NCBI RefSeq assembly: GCF_004363175.1
Contig: NZ_SNYR01000003.1
Span: forward strand, 396,193-460,192
Direction of reading: 5' to 3'
Origin: Maritalea mobilis
GTDB lineage: Bacteria; Pseudomonadota; Alphaproteobacteria; Rhizobiales; Devosiaceae
DNA length: 64,000 bases
Shown here piece after piece: positions 9,275-17,355 of this stretch. The first letter of the stretch is position 1. Every line of letters starts with the position of its first letter. Under the pieces are notes generated by a model, which was not told the DNA's origin, ran no database searches, and saw nothing but the letters and a program-made list of their open reading frames with translations. Made by a program: the position numbers and the translations under genes.

Positions 9275-10894
9275 GTGAGACTGAGCGCTATTGCCGATTG
9301 GTGTGTGTTGTCCCATGGTCCCAAACGTTATATCGCGCTGTTCATCATCGGTGCGTTGGCAGCGCTTGCTTTGCCACCTTTCAAAGTCCTTCCATTATTT
9401 TTTATCGGCATTGCCGCGCTGGTGTGGTTTTTGGATGGGGTGGAAACCCAATCCGGTTGGCGCAAGCTTTTTGGTCCTGCCTTTTGGATCGGCTGGGCAT
9501 TTGGCTTTGGCTATTTTACCGTCAGCTTGCATTGGCTGGGCGCTGCGTTCTTTGTAGATGGCGATCTATTTTTGTGGGCCTTGCCGATCGGCATTTTAGG
9601 GCTTCCAGCTTTCCTCGCGATTTTTTGGGCATTCGGCACCGCCTTTGCGCATTTATTTTGGTCCGACTATGCCCAACGCATCTTCGCCCTTGCTGCCTTT
9701 ATCGCGCTGTTTGAATTTTTGCGCGGCATCGTGCTCACCGGATTGCCGTTCAACGTGCCCGGCTATGTGCTGACTGCGCATCCTTATCTGATGCAAAGCG
9801 CCGCATATCTTGGCGTTCATGGCCTCAGCTTTATTGCGCTATTGGTCGGTGCCAGTCTGGCGTTGTGGGTCACGCCTTTGGCGGGCGACAGGGCAAAATA
9901 TTTGCCTGTTATCGCCTTATTGGGCTTGGGCATTATGGCCGGGCTGGGCGCATGGCGTTATCACCAAGCCCCGTTTGAGCCGCGGCCAGATGTGCGCTTG
10001 CGGTTGGTGCAGCCAAATATTCCGCAAAATCAAAAATGGGATCCGCAATATAAAGATGCGATTTTCAATTCTTTGCTCGGCTTGTCGCAAACACGCATAG
10101 ACCCGAATGATCCGGGTTTGATCAGCACCACCCATCTAATCTGGCCAGAAAGCGCGTTTCCATTTTATGTGGCCGAAGAGCCAGAGGCCTTAGCCCGCAT
10201 TGCCCGCATGTTGCCGCAAGATACATTGCTGCTCACTGGCGCCGCGCGCCGCAATTATGATTTGGGCGGCTTTTCCGACCAAAATAATGAAGTTTTCAAT
10301 TCGATTCTGGCGATCAATGATCAAGGCGAAATCATCGCCTCTTATGATAAGCGCCGTCTGGTGCCCTTCGGTGAATATTTGCCGCTTAAATCGCTATTGA
10401 CCCAATTGGGGCTGCGCAAATTTGTGGCGGCGGCAGACAGTTTTGTAAAAGGCAAGGAAACAGGTTTGGCATTTGCGCCCCAAAACACACCTGCCATTTT
10501 GCCGCTCATTTGTTATGAGGTGATTTTTTCTGGCGCGTTGGGCCAAAAGGCTGAAAATGCGGAATGGATACTCAACCTCACCAATGATGCTTGGTTCCAA
10601 GGCACAATTGGACCAGCACAACATGCGCATCACGCAAGGGTGCGCGCGGTGGAACAAGGCTTGCCTTTGGTGCGGGTGGCGAACACGGGTCACACATTTG
10701 TGACAGACCCAATTGGACGTATTACTACGCAAATTCCGGTAGATACGCCCGATCTAGCCCTCGCACAAATACCATACCCCCTTGAGAAGACAATCTTTTC
10801 GCAATACACTTACCTATTATTTTACTTAATTATTGGCGCATCCATATTTGCCGTTTTTTTGCGAAATCGCTGGCGCCACACTTGGGAGACATAG
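9275..10894 (+). CDS. lnt: Apolipoprotein N-acyltransferase
   Basis: Inner-membrane enzyme adding the third acyl chain to lipoproteins. The N-terminal half (about residues 15-220) has multiple hydrophobic spans. The C-terminal nitrilase domain carries the catalytic triad: E292 in 'WPESAFPF', K359 in 'YDKRRLVPFGEY' and C413 in 'LICYEVIF'. A last membrane segment follows at about 510-530. The start is GTG 9275, preceded by AAGGGA with about 7-nt spacing. Length 539 is typical. It abuts the downstream HTH gene with no gap. Confidence 0.96.
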   Translation: MRLSAIADWCVLSHGPKRYIALFIIGALAALALPPFKVLPLFFIGIAALVWFLDGVETQSGWRKLFGPAFWIGWAFGFGYFTVSLHWLGAAFFVDGDLFLWALPIGILGLPAFLAIFWAFGTAFAHLFWSDYAQRIFALAAFIALFEFLRGIVLTGLPFNVPGYVLTAHPYLMQSAAYLGVHGLSFIALLVGASLALWVTPLAGDRAKYLPVIALLGLGIMAGLGAWRYHQAPFEPRPDVRLRLVQPNIPQNQKWDPQYKDAIFNSLLGLSQTRIDPNDPGLISTTHLIWPESAFPFYVAEEPEALARIARMLPQDTLLLTGAARRNYDLGGFSDQNNEVFNSILAINDQGEIIASYDKRRLVPFGEYLPLKSLLTQLGLRKFVAAADSFVKGKETGLAFAPQNTPAILPLICYEVIFSGALGQKAENAEWILNLTNDAWFQGTIGPAQHAHHARVRAVEQGLPLVRVANTGHTFVTDPIGRITTQIPVDTPDLALAQIPYPLEKTIFSQYTYLLFYLIIGASIFAVFLRNRWRHTWET

Positions 10895-11329
10895 TTGGGA
10901 CATTCAGCACCACCCCGTCAACCGCATGCCATTGATACTCAAGTTGGCGTTTTTCTACGCCAACGTCGAAAAGAATTAGGTATGTCGATGAAAAAGCTCG
11001 CAGACGCTGCGGGTATTACTTATCAGCAAATTCAAAAGTACGAAACGGGCACCAATCGTGTGCCCGCTTCTCGTTTGGCCGTTCTGGCGCGTATACTCGG
11101 CGTAGAACCAGGTCAGTTTTATCAAGCCGCAACGGAAGGCGGGTTTGGGGAAGAAGGGCAAGATGCCTTCTCCATGGGCCCAGCAGATGAACGCATTCGG
11201 CTGCTCAAAGCTTATGACCTGATAGATAGCCCCCATGCGCGGGACACTTTGGTTCAATTGGCAGAGCAAATGGCTAAGAATGGGGAAGCGAATAATATTT
11301 CGCCCATGGCCAAAAGCCGACGAACTTAA
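10895..11329 (+). CDS. XRE-type helix-turn-helix regulator
   Basis: Small DNA-binding protein with an N-terminal Cro/C1-type HTH (about residues 15-72: 'LGMSMKKLADAAGITYQQIQKYE' then 'NRVPASRLAVLARIL'). The C-terminal half is unassigned and ends in 'QLAEQMAKN'. The start is a TTG immediately after the lnt stop; a GGGAGA at about 10884 fits it, and the only in-frame ATGs lie inside the HTH, which rules them out. The lnt-HTH-metK order is common in Hyphomicrobiales. Targets are unknown; metK next door is an obvious candidate. Confidence 0.9.
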   Translation: MGHSAPPRQPHAIDTQVGVFLRQRRKELGMSMKKLADAAGITYQQIQKYETGTNRVPASRLAVLARILGVEPGQFYQAATEGGFGEEGQDAFSMGPADERIRLLKAYDLIDSPHARDTLVQLAEQMAKNGEANNISPMAKSRRT

Positions 11330-11387
11330 AGACTTGCCCTAAAGATATAACGTTTTCTTTATATCCTTATTGCATAAGATGGTGCCA

Positions 11388-11449
11388 ACCTTTATGAAGG
11401 TGAACCCAAGCCTGATGGCTTTAGGGTTTTGCAATCACTTTGCCTGCAA
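11388..11449 (+). promoter_or_regulatory. Structured 5' leader of metK (three consecutive hairpins)
   Basis: Three adjacent stems lie just upstream of metK. The first is ACCTT-TATG-AAGGT (11388-11401). The second pairs AACCC with GGGTT and, stacked inside it, AAGCC-TGAT-GGCTT (11403-11428). The third pairs TTGCA (11429-11433) with TGCAA (11445-11449). A compact structured leader before the SAM synthetase gene suggests SAM-responsive cis-regulation. I could not match it by eye to the SAM-II, SAM-V or SAM/SAH consensus. No leader peptide with an early stop is apparent. Confidence 0.45.
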
Positions 11450-11478
11450 GGTGGGTTTTGTTCAAATAATGAAAGGCT

Positions 11479-12654
11479 ATGCGTGTGGCGTCCTCTTCAT
11501 ATCTTTTTACCTCCGAATCAGTGTCAGAAGGTCATCCAGACAAGATTTGCGATCGCATATCGGATGCAATTTTGGATGGTTTTTTAAAGGAAGACCCCTA
11601 TTCGCGCGTGGCTGTTGAAACATTAGCCACCACCAATCGCGTGGTTTTGGCCGGGGAAACCCGCGGCCCCAAAACCATGGATGCGGAGCGCATGGAAGCC
11701 ATCGCACGCGAATGCATCAAAAATATCGGTTATGAGCAGGAAGGCTTTCACTGGCAAAATGCGCAAGTGGATTGTTTCGTGCACGAGCAATCGCCTGAAA
11801 TTGCCCAGGGCGTAGATGCCTCTGGCAACAAGGATGAAGGCGCAGGCGACCAAGGTATTATGTTTGGCTTTGCCACCAATGAAACCAAAGAATTGATGCC
11901 AGCCCCAATCTTGTTCGCCCATAAGATTTTGCGCTCGCTGGCAGATGCCCGCCACAATGGCGATGTGCCGCAATTGCGGCCTGACGCGAAGAGCCAAGTT
12001 ACCTTGCGTTATGAGAATGGCGTGCCCATGGGCACCACATCTATCGTATTGTCGACCCAACATGAGCGTGGGTTAACACAAGACGATGTGCGCAAAATTG
12101 TGCGTCCCTATGTGATTGATGCCTTGCCCGAAGGCTGGATGTGCCCTGAAGACGAATTCTATGTGAACCCAACAGGTGAATTTGTGATCGGTGGTCCAGA
12201 TGGAGATGCGGGTCTTACAGGCCGTAAAATCATTGTGGACACTTATGGCGGCGCTGCCCCTCATGGCGGCGGTGCATTTTCTGGCAAAGACCCCACCAAA
12301 GTCGACCGTTCGGCTGCCTATGCTGCCCGCTATTTGGCGAAAAATGTGGTGGCTGCAGGCTTGGCCGATAAATGCGTGATCCAATTGTCTTATGCCATTG
12401 GCGTGTCCAAGCCCCTGTCCATTTTTGTGGACCTGTTCGGCACCGGCAAAGTGAATGAAGAAAAGCTCGGCCAAGTGCTCAACAAGGTGATGAACCTGTC
12501 GCCACGTGGCATTCGTGAGACGTTGGAGCTGAATAAGCCCATCTATGAACGCACCGCAGCCTATGGTCATTTTGGCCGTCAGCCTGATGAAGATGGCGGT
12601 TTTTCTTGGGAACGGACCGATTTGGCCGAAAAAATTCTGGCCGAATTGACCTAA
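11479..12654 (+). CDS. metK: S-adenosylmethionine synthetase
   Basis: Makes SAM from methionine and ATP in the cytoplasm. Recognised by '[14 protein letters not shown]' near the N-terminus, '[10 protein letters not shown]' (about residues 118-127) and the P-loop-like '[16 protein letters not shown]' (about 262-277). Length 391 is typical. A GAAAGG lies only 3 nt before ATG 11479, a rather short spacing. The gene follows an unusual structured leader and the HTH gene; trmB, which uses SAM, follows 20 nt later. Confidence 0.97.
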   Translation: MRVASSSYLFTSESVSEGHPDKICDRISDAILDGFLKEDPYSRVAVETLATTNRVVLAGETRGPKTMDAERMEAIARECIKNIGYEQEGFHWQNAQVDCFVHEQSPEIAQGVDASGNKDEGAGDQGIMFGFATNETKELMPAPILFAHKILRSLADARHNGDVPQLRPDAKSQVTLRYENGVPMGTTSIVLSTQHERGLTQDDVRKIVRPYVIDALPEGWMCPEDEFYVNPTGEFVIGGPDGDAGLTGRKIIVDTYGGAAPHGGGAFSGKDPTKVDRSAAYAARYLAKNVVAAGLADKCVIQLSYAIGVSKPLSIFVDLFGTGKVNEEKLGQVLNKVMNLSPRGIRETLELNKPIYERTAAYGHFGRQPDEDGGFSWERTDLAEKILAELT

Positions 12655-12674
12655 AACCAGTACATCGCCGGGTC

Positions 12675-13388
12675 ATGACGGAAAAAAACAAAACTGACTT
12701 TGGCCTTGAAGCCGAGCGGCGTGCCTTTTTTGGGCGTCGCTCGACCCATAAACTCTATTCGACCCAGCAAAAGCTGGTGGATGAGTTGCTGCCCCACATT
12801 GAGATCGATCTGGAAAAGGGCGCACCTGACCTTAAACAGCTGTTTGGCGACAGATCTGACGCGCCGCTCTTTTTAGAGATTGGCTTTGGCGGCGGCGAAC
12901 ATTTGGCACGACATGCCAAGGCCAAACCCGCGCAAAATTTCATTGGCTGCGAACCCTTTATGGGCGGCGTTGGCAAAATGCTCGCCGCCATCGATCAGGA
13001 CGATCTGGAAAATGTTCGGCTATATCGCGAAGATGCGCTGCATTTGTTGCGGGCCCTGCCGGATCAGTCCGTTGCAGGGGCCTATCTGCTTTATCCCGAC
13101 CCGTGGCCGAAAAAGCGCCACCATAAGCGGCGGTTCGTAAACCCAGTGACATTGGGCGAACTGGCGCGAATTTTGAAGCCGGGCGCTGAATTTCGGGTTG
13201 CGACAGATATTGATGATTATGCCACATGGGTTTTGGCCCATATGGTGCGGCGAGATGATTTTGCCTGGCAGCCCAAACATGCCAGCGAATGGCGCACCCC
13301 TTGGGCTGATTGGCAACCCACGCGCTATGAGCAAAAGGCCAAGCGCGAAGGTCGCTCCTCATTCTACTTCAGCTTTTACCGCAAATAG
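12675..13388 (+). CDS. trmB: tRNA (guanine-46-N7)-methyltransferase
   Basis: SAM-dependent methyltransferase making m7G46 in the tRNA variable loop. The SAM site is 'LEIGFGGGEHL' and the family signature 'YPDPWPKKRHHKRR' lies mid-protein. The frame is open back into metK, but the ATG at 12675 (MTEKNKTDFGLEAERRAFFGRR) starts just after the metK stop and matches where this family begins. Length 237. It is followed by a convergent minus-strand gene only 3 nt away. Confidence 0.95.
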   Translation: MTEKNKTDFGLEAERRAFFGRRSTHKLYSTQQKLVDELLPHIEIDLEKGAPDLKQLFGDRSDAPLFLEIGFGGGEHLARHAKAKPAQNFIGCEPFMGGVGKMLAAIDQDDLENVRLYREDALHLLRALPDQSVAGAYLLYPDPWPKKRHHKRRFVNPVTLGELARILKPGAEFRVATDIDDYATWVLAHMVRRDDFAWQPKHASEWRTPWADWQPTRYEQKAKREGRSSFYFSFYRK

Positions 13389-13391
13389 ACC

Positions 13392-14249
13392 TTAAAAGAA
13401 CTCGATCTTATCCAAGCTGGCTTTGAAGAAGGGGAAATAATCCTCTGTGCCGAAATGGTTGCCCACATCCACTTGGGCCGCAATTTTGGTGCCTTCAATA
13501 TCGATGAATGTGCTCGGCGTGCCGCCAAAAGGTTGTGGCCTATATTGCCCCTCCGCATTGGCATTGCTCCAGCGTTCAATCACATAGGCTTTGGGCTGGC
13601 CATCCTGATTTAAATGCACGTCGACCCAATGACGACCTGTTGATGTGGTGAGCCATGCGCGGGCAATATTAGGCCCTTCCTGTGTCCAGGCCACGCCATT
13701 TTGCGGCAACAATGCAGCAGGCGACCAAGCGGCCAGTTCCACCAACAATCGCCCTTCAGCCGATTTAAAATGATCGTCACTTCCCCCATCGCGGGCGACG
13801 GGGACATTGCCAAACAGCCAAAACCGGGTCCAAGATTGGTCGTCCCACATCATATCGCTGCCGCTGATCAGCATCGGGAAGCTATTGGAGCGCAGCGCCC
13901 AAGTGAACCCACGGTCTGGAACGATAAATTGGGTGGCGGTGAACGGAAAATAATTCGGTTGTGCCTTGTCACCAAGGCCCAACTCGCCATGCATCTCCAA
14001 CCGAACATTGCGGTAAAGCTTTGCGCCGGGCCGTAAAGAGAAGTTGAAATAACGCTGCGCTGCTTCAGGCAAGTCTGAAACAAGCGCTGGATCATAAGTC
14101 TCAACGTCCTGCCCAGCCGGAGTGCTCAAATCTTGTGTAATTTGATGCAGTTCAGCTTTGTCGAGCAGATTGCGGCCATAAAAGCCGAGCACCAAACCCA
14201 ATATGATCAGCGGTAAAATCCACCACAATGTAATCATTTTGACGCCCAT
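13392..14249 (-). CDS. DUF6544-family protein, membrane-anchored
   Basis: Resembles the DUF6544 (DUF6920) family of unknown function. The N-terminus is one hydrophobic anchor (about residues 7-24). The body contains the family-like 'LPEAAQRYFNFSL', 'FPFTATQFIVPDRGFTWAL' and 'LVELAAWSPAALLP' blocks. An AAGGAG about 7 nt upstream supports ATG 14249. It is the only minus-strand gene in the first 24 kb, sitting between trmB and rimP, so it looks like an insertion into the conserved block. The family assignment is from memory of its motifs, so moderately sure. Confidence 0.7.
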   Translation of the reverse strand: MGVKMITLWWILPLIILGLVLGFYGRNLLDKAELHQITQDLSTPAGQDVETYDPALVSDLPEAAQRYFNFSLRPGAKLYRNVRLEMHGELGLGDKAQPNYFPFTATQFIVPDRGFTWALRSNSFPMLISGSDMMWDDQSWTRFWLFGNVPVARDGGSDDHFKSAEGRLLVELAAWSPAALLPQNGVAWTQEGPNIARAWLTTSTGRHWVDVHLNQDGQPKAYVIERWSNANAEGQYRPQPFGGTPSTFIDIEGTKIAAQVDVGNHFGTEDYFPFFKASLDKIEFF

Positions 14250-14387
14250 CTATGTCACTCCTTTTGCAGCACAATAGTTGATGGACACGGGCGTGCCTTG
14301 ATCGGCGTCAAGCGACGACTGCGCAAATGGGTTGCGAATAAGCGAATTTCGGACTATAAAGGCGTCAAAATCACAGTTGAACATGTG

Positions 14388-14418
14388 AGAGTGGGTCCAG
14401 CCGGTCCCGCTCTTTTTT
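14388..14418 (+). terminator. Terminator-like hairpin in the rimP leader (possible attenuator)
   Basis: AGAGTGGG (14388-14395) pairs with CCCGCTCT (14406-14413), with one G-U, and is followed by a run of six T (14413-14418). It has all the parts of an intrinsic terminator but lies 15 nt before the rimP start codon, downstream of where a rimP promoter must be. No plus-strand gene ends within the preceding 1 kb. It may therefore attenuate the rimP-nusA-infB operon, possibly by NusA feedback (inference). Confidence 0.6.
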
Positions 14419-14432
14419 GATATTAGGGGCCA

Positions 14433-15062
14433 ATGAAACAGCTTTTGGACTTAAATGAAAAAGCCTTTGGGCGCGCAGGGCCGCTGGAAGAGCGGATTTG
14501 GGCGATCCTTGAGCCTGTAGCTGAAGATATGGGCTATCGCTTGGTGCGCGTGCGCGTCACCGGTGATAATGGCTGCACGCTGCAAATCATGGCAGAAAAT
14601 GCCCAAGGCGACTTCACCATCGAAGACTGCGAAAAATTCTCACGCGAGATTTCGCCAATTCTGGACGTTGAAGAGCCGATTGAGCGTGCCTATCATTTGG
14701 AAGTGTCTTCCCCCGGTGTGGACCGGCCATTGGTGCGCTTGTCAGACTTTGAAATGTGGGCGGGACACGAGGCCAAAATTGAATTGGCACAATTGCAGGA
14801 CGGGCGCAAAAGATTTCGCGGCACCTTGCAAGGGGTGAATGAAGATCAAATATTGATCCATATTCCCGACACGCCAAAAGGCGAAGAACCGGTTTGGGCG
14901 CTGAAGATCGAAGATTTGGCAGAAGCCAAATTGGTGATGACCGACAAATTGCTTGATGAAGCACGTGCCCGTCAGGAAGCGGCAAGCCCGCTGGATAATC
15001 CTGAATTGGAAACAGAACTTGATGAAGCTGACCACGATAAGGATGGGACAGATGAAGCTTAA
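14433..15062 (+). CDS. rimP: Ribosome maturation factor RimP
   Basis: Needed for 30S subunit assembly. The N-terminal domain contains 'LEPVAEDMGYRLVRVRV' and 'DFTIEDCEKFSREISPILDVEEPI', followed by the signature 'YHLEVSSPGVDRPL'. A C-terminal acidic tail (about 185-209, 'ELETELDEADHDKDGTDEA') is longer than in E. coli but common in alphaproteobacteria. First gene of the rimP-nusA-ylxR-infB operon; nusA begins 27 nt downstream. Confidence 0.96.
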   Translation: MKQLLDLNEKAFGRAGPLEERIWAILEPVAEDMGYRLVRVRVTGDNGCTLQIMAENAQGDFTIEDCEKFSREISPILDVEEPIERAYHLEVSSPGVDRPLVRLSDFEMWAGHEAKIELAQLQDGRKRFRGTLQGVNEDQILIHIPDTPKGEEPVWALKIEDLAEAKLVMTDKLLDEARARQEAASPLDNPELETELDEADHDKDGTDEA

Positions 15063-15089
15063 CTTGATGCCTCTTAAGGAGACCAACTA

Positions 15090-16709
15090 ATGGCTGTCAG
15101 TGCAAACAGGCTTGAACTGCTGCAAATTGCCGACGCGGTAGCGCGGGAAAAATCAATCGATCGGATGATCGTGATTGAGGCAATGCAGGATGCCATTCAA
15201 AAAGCTGCTCGCTCGCGCTATGGCGCTGAGACTGAGGTGAAGGCGGAAATCAACCCATCAACCGGCGAACTGAAAATGTGGCGCTTGTTGGAAGTGGTGG
15301 AAACCGTTGAAGAATATAGCCGCCAGATCAGCCTTGAAGATGCACGCAACCGCAATTCTGCGGCGCAGTTGGGTGACTATGTGACCGAATCGCTGCCGCC
15401 CATCGAGTTTGGCCGGATTGCAGCTCAGTCTGCCAAGCAAGTGATTGTACAAAAAGTGCGCGATGCTGAACGCGAGCGCATGTATGAAGAATATAAGGAC
15501 CGCATTGGCGAAATCATCAACGGCACCGTGAAACGTGTTGAATATGGCAATGTGATTGTGGATTTGGGTCGTGGCGAAGCGATTATCCGTCGTGATGAAT
15601 TGATCCCACGTGAAACATTCCGCTATGGCGACCGTGTACGTGCTTACATCCATGATGTGCGCCAAGAACAGCGTGGCCCGCAAATCTTCTTGTCACGTAC
15701 GCACCCGCAATTCATGGCCAAATTGTTCACGCAAGAAGTGCCAGAAATTTACGATGGTGTGATCAATATCCGCTCTATCGCCCGCGACCCAGGTTCACGT
15801 GCGAAAATTGCAGTGGTGTCTAACGATTCATCTATCGATCCGGTAGGTGCTTGTGTGGGTATGCGTGGTTCGCGCGTGCAGGCTGTTGTGAACGAGCTGC
15901 AAGGCGAAAAGATCGACATTATCCCATGGACCGAAAATATCGCTGATTTGGTGGTGTCTGCATTGCAGCCTGCTGAAGTGGTGAAAGTGGTTCTGGACGA
16001 GCAAGTTGAGCGTGTTGAAGTTGTGGTGCCGGATGAGCAATTGTCCTTGGCCATTGGTCGTCGCGGTCAAAATGTGCGCTTGGCCTCACAATTGACCGGT
16101 TGGGACATCGACATCTTGACTGAGCAAGAAGAGAGCGAGCGTCGCCAGAAAGAATTCACCGAACGCTCAGACCTATTCATGAATGCCATGAATGTGGACG
16201 AGATGGTGGCCCAACTCTTGGCATCAGAAGGCTTTGCGTCTTTGGAAGAAGTGGCCTATGTTGAGCCAATCGAAATTTCTTCCATCGAAGGCTTTGATGA
16301 AGAAACTGCAGCAGAAATTCAGGCCCGTGCGGCAGAATTTTTGGAGCAGGCTGAACGCGACCGCGATCAAAAGCGGACCGAATTGGGCGTTCAAGATGAG
16401 CTTTATGAAATTGACGGTCTAAACGCTGCCATGTTGGTGGCTTTGGGCGAAGATGAAGTGAAAACCATCGAAGATTTCGCAGGCTACACACCAGATGATC
16501 TGGTGGGTTGGAAAGAACGCGAAAATGGCGAAGTCAAATTCTATGACGGCATTTTCAAAGACTTCCCGATCAGCCGTGAAGAAGCTGAAGAGATGATTAT
16601 GTCTGCCCGCGTAAAAGTTGGCTGGATCACCCAAGAAGAACTTGATGGTGATCAAGAGCTGACCGACGAAGAAGCAGACGCTGAAAGCGCAGAAGCGCAA
16701 GAGGAGTAA
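15090..16709 (+). CDS. nusA: Transcription termination/antitermination factor NusA
   Basis: RNA polymerase-associated elongation factor. Domain order: NusA N-terminal domain (about 1-125), S1 domain (about 135-200, 'GEIINGTVKRVEYGNVIVDLG'), two KH domains (about 230-345, with 'PVGACVGMRGSRVQAVVNEL' and 'LAIGRRGQNVRLASQLTGW') and C-terminal helical repeats with a very acidic end. AAGGAG lies 8 nt before the ATG. Length 539 is normal for alphaproteobacteria. Confidence 0.97.
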   Translation: MAVSANRLELLQIADAVAREKSIDRMIVIEAMQDAIQKAARSRYGAETEVKAEINPSTGELKMWRLLEVVETVEEYSRQISLEDARNRNSAAQLGDYVTESLPPIEFGRIAAQSAKQVIVQKVRDAERERMYEEYKDRIGEIINGTVKRVEYGNVIVDLGRGEAIIRRDELIPRETFRYGDRVRAYIHDVRQEQRGPQIFLSRTHPQFMAKLFTQEVPEIYDGVINIRSIARDPGSRAKIAVVSNDSSIDPVGACVGMRGSRVQAVVNELQGEKIDIIPWTENIADLVVSALQPAEVVKVVLDEQVERVEVVVPDEQLSLAIGRRGQNVRLASQLTGWDIDILTEQEESERRQKEFTERSDLFMNAMNVDEMVAQLLASEGFASLEEVAYVEPIEISSIEGFDEETAAEIQARAAEFLEQAERDRDQKRTELGVQDELYEIDGLNAAMLVALGEDEVKTIEDFAGYTPDDLVGWKERENGEVKFYDGIFKDFPISREEAEEMIMSARVKVGWITQEELDGDQELTDEEADAESAEAQEE

Positions 16710-16728
16710 GACGCTGGAAACAACCCAA

Positions 16729-17355
16729 ATGCCACAAGGTAAATATGCCATGGGCGACAAAGTGGATAAGAATTTGCGCACCTGTTGTGTGACACGCGAA
16801 TCCTTACCCAAGTCCGAGTTAATTCGGTTTGCACTTGGTCCAAATGGCGAGATTTTACCTGATATTGCTGGAAAAGCTGGCGGACGTGGCGTATGGGTGA
16901 CGGCGAACAGACAAATATTGGCGCAGGCGGTGGCTAAAAAAGCTTTCGCCCGTGCCTTAAAAACCCAAGTCAATGTGCCGGATAATTTGGTGGAAATCAC
17001 CCAGGCACATTTGGAAAAGCGATTGTTGGGTGCATTAGGCCTAGCCATGAAAGGCGGCCATCTGGTCACGGGCTATGAAAAGGTGCGCTCCGCAATCGAA
17101 AAAGAGAAGATCAACGCCCTGATTGCCGCCAGCGATGGCAGCATGGATGGGCGGAAGAAAATAACCCAACTTCTACGCGCAATGGAGCTGGAAGATGAGG
17201 TGCCGCAAATAGATTTTCTCAATGCAGAACAATTGAGTTTGGCATTGGGCGGCAAAAATGTGATACATGCAGCGCTGGTAGGCGGCGCGGCGACAAAATC
17301 TGCAGTGGATCGGGCCAATCAATTGGTGCGATTTATGGCTGAGAACACAGGGTGA
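16729..17355 (+). CDS. ylxR: YlxR (DUF448) RNA-binding protein with L7Ae-like domain
   Basis: Two domains: N-terminal DUF448/YlxR (about residues 10-80, '[19 protein letters not shown]' and 'GGRGVWV') and a C-terminal L7Ae/L30e-like region (about 105-190, '[19 protein letters not shown]'). The fused arrangement, longer than the roughly 90-residue YlxR of Firmicutes, is usual in alphaproteobacteria. It lies between nusA and infB as nearly always, and its stop overlaps the infB GTG by four bases. Probable RNA-binding role in transcription/translation control; exact target unknown. Confidence 0.93.
   Translation: MPQGKYAMGDKVDKNLRTCCVTRESLPKSELIRFALGPNGEILPDIAGKAGGRGVWVTANRQILAQAVAKKAFARALKTQVNVPDNLVEITQAHLEKRLLGALGLAMKGGHLVTGYEKVRSAIEKEKINALIAASDGSMDGRKKITQLLRAMELEDEVPQIDFLNAEQLSLALGGKNVIHAALVGGAATKSAVDRANQLVRFMAENTG

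Noticed and set aside
11370-11618. Short plus-strand frame across the metK leader as a leader peptide
   Set aside because: It runs past the metK start in another frame without an early stop, and has no ribosome site; the RNA hairpins are the simpler reading.
15258-15683. Antisense frames over nusA, infB and pnp
   Set aside because: Several 100-220-codon frames occur opposite to highly biased genes; none shows family motifs or start signals.
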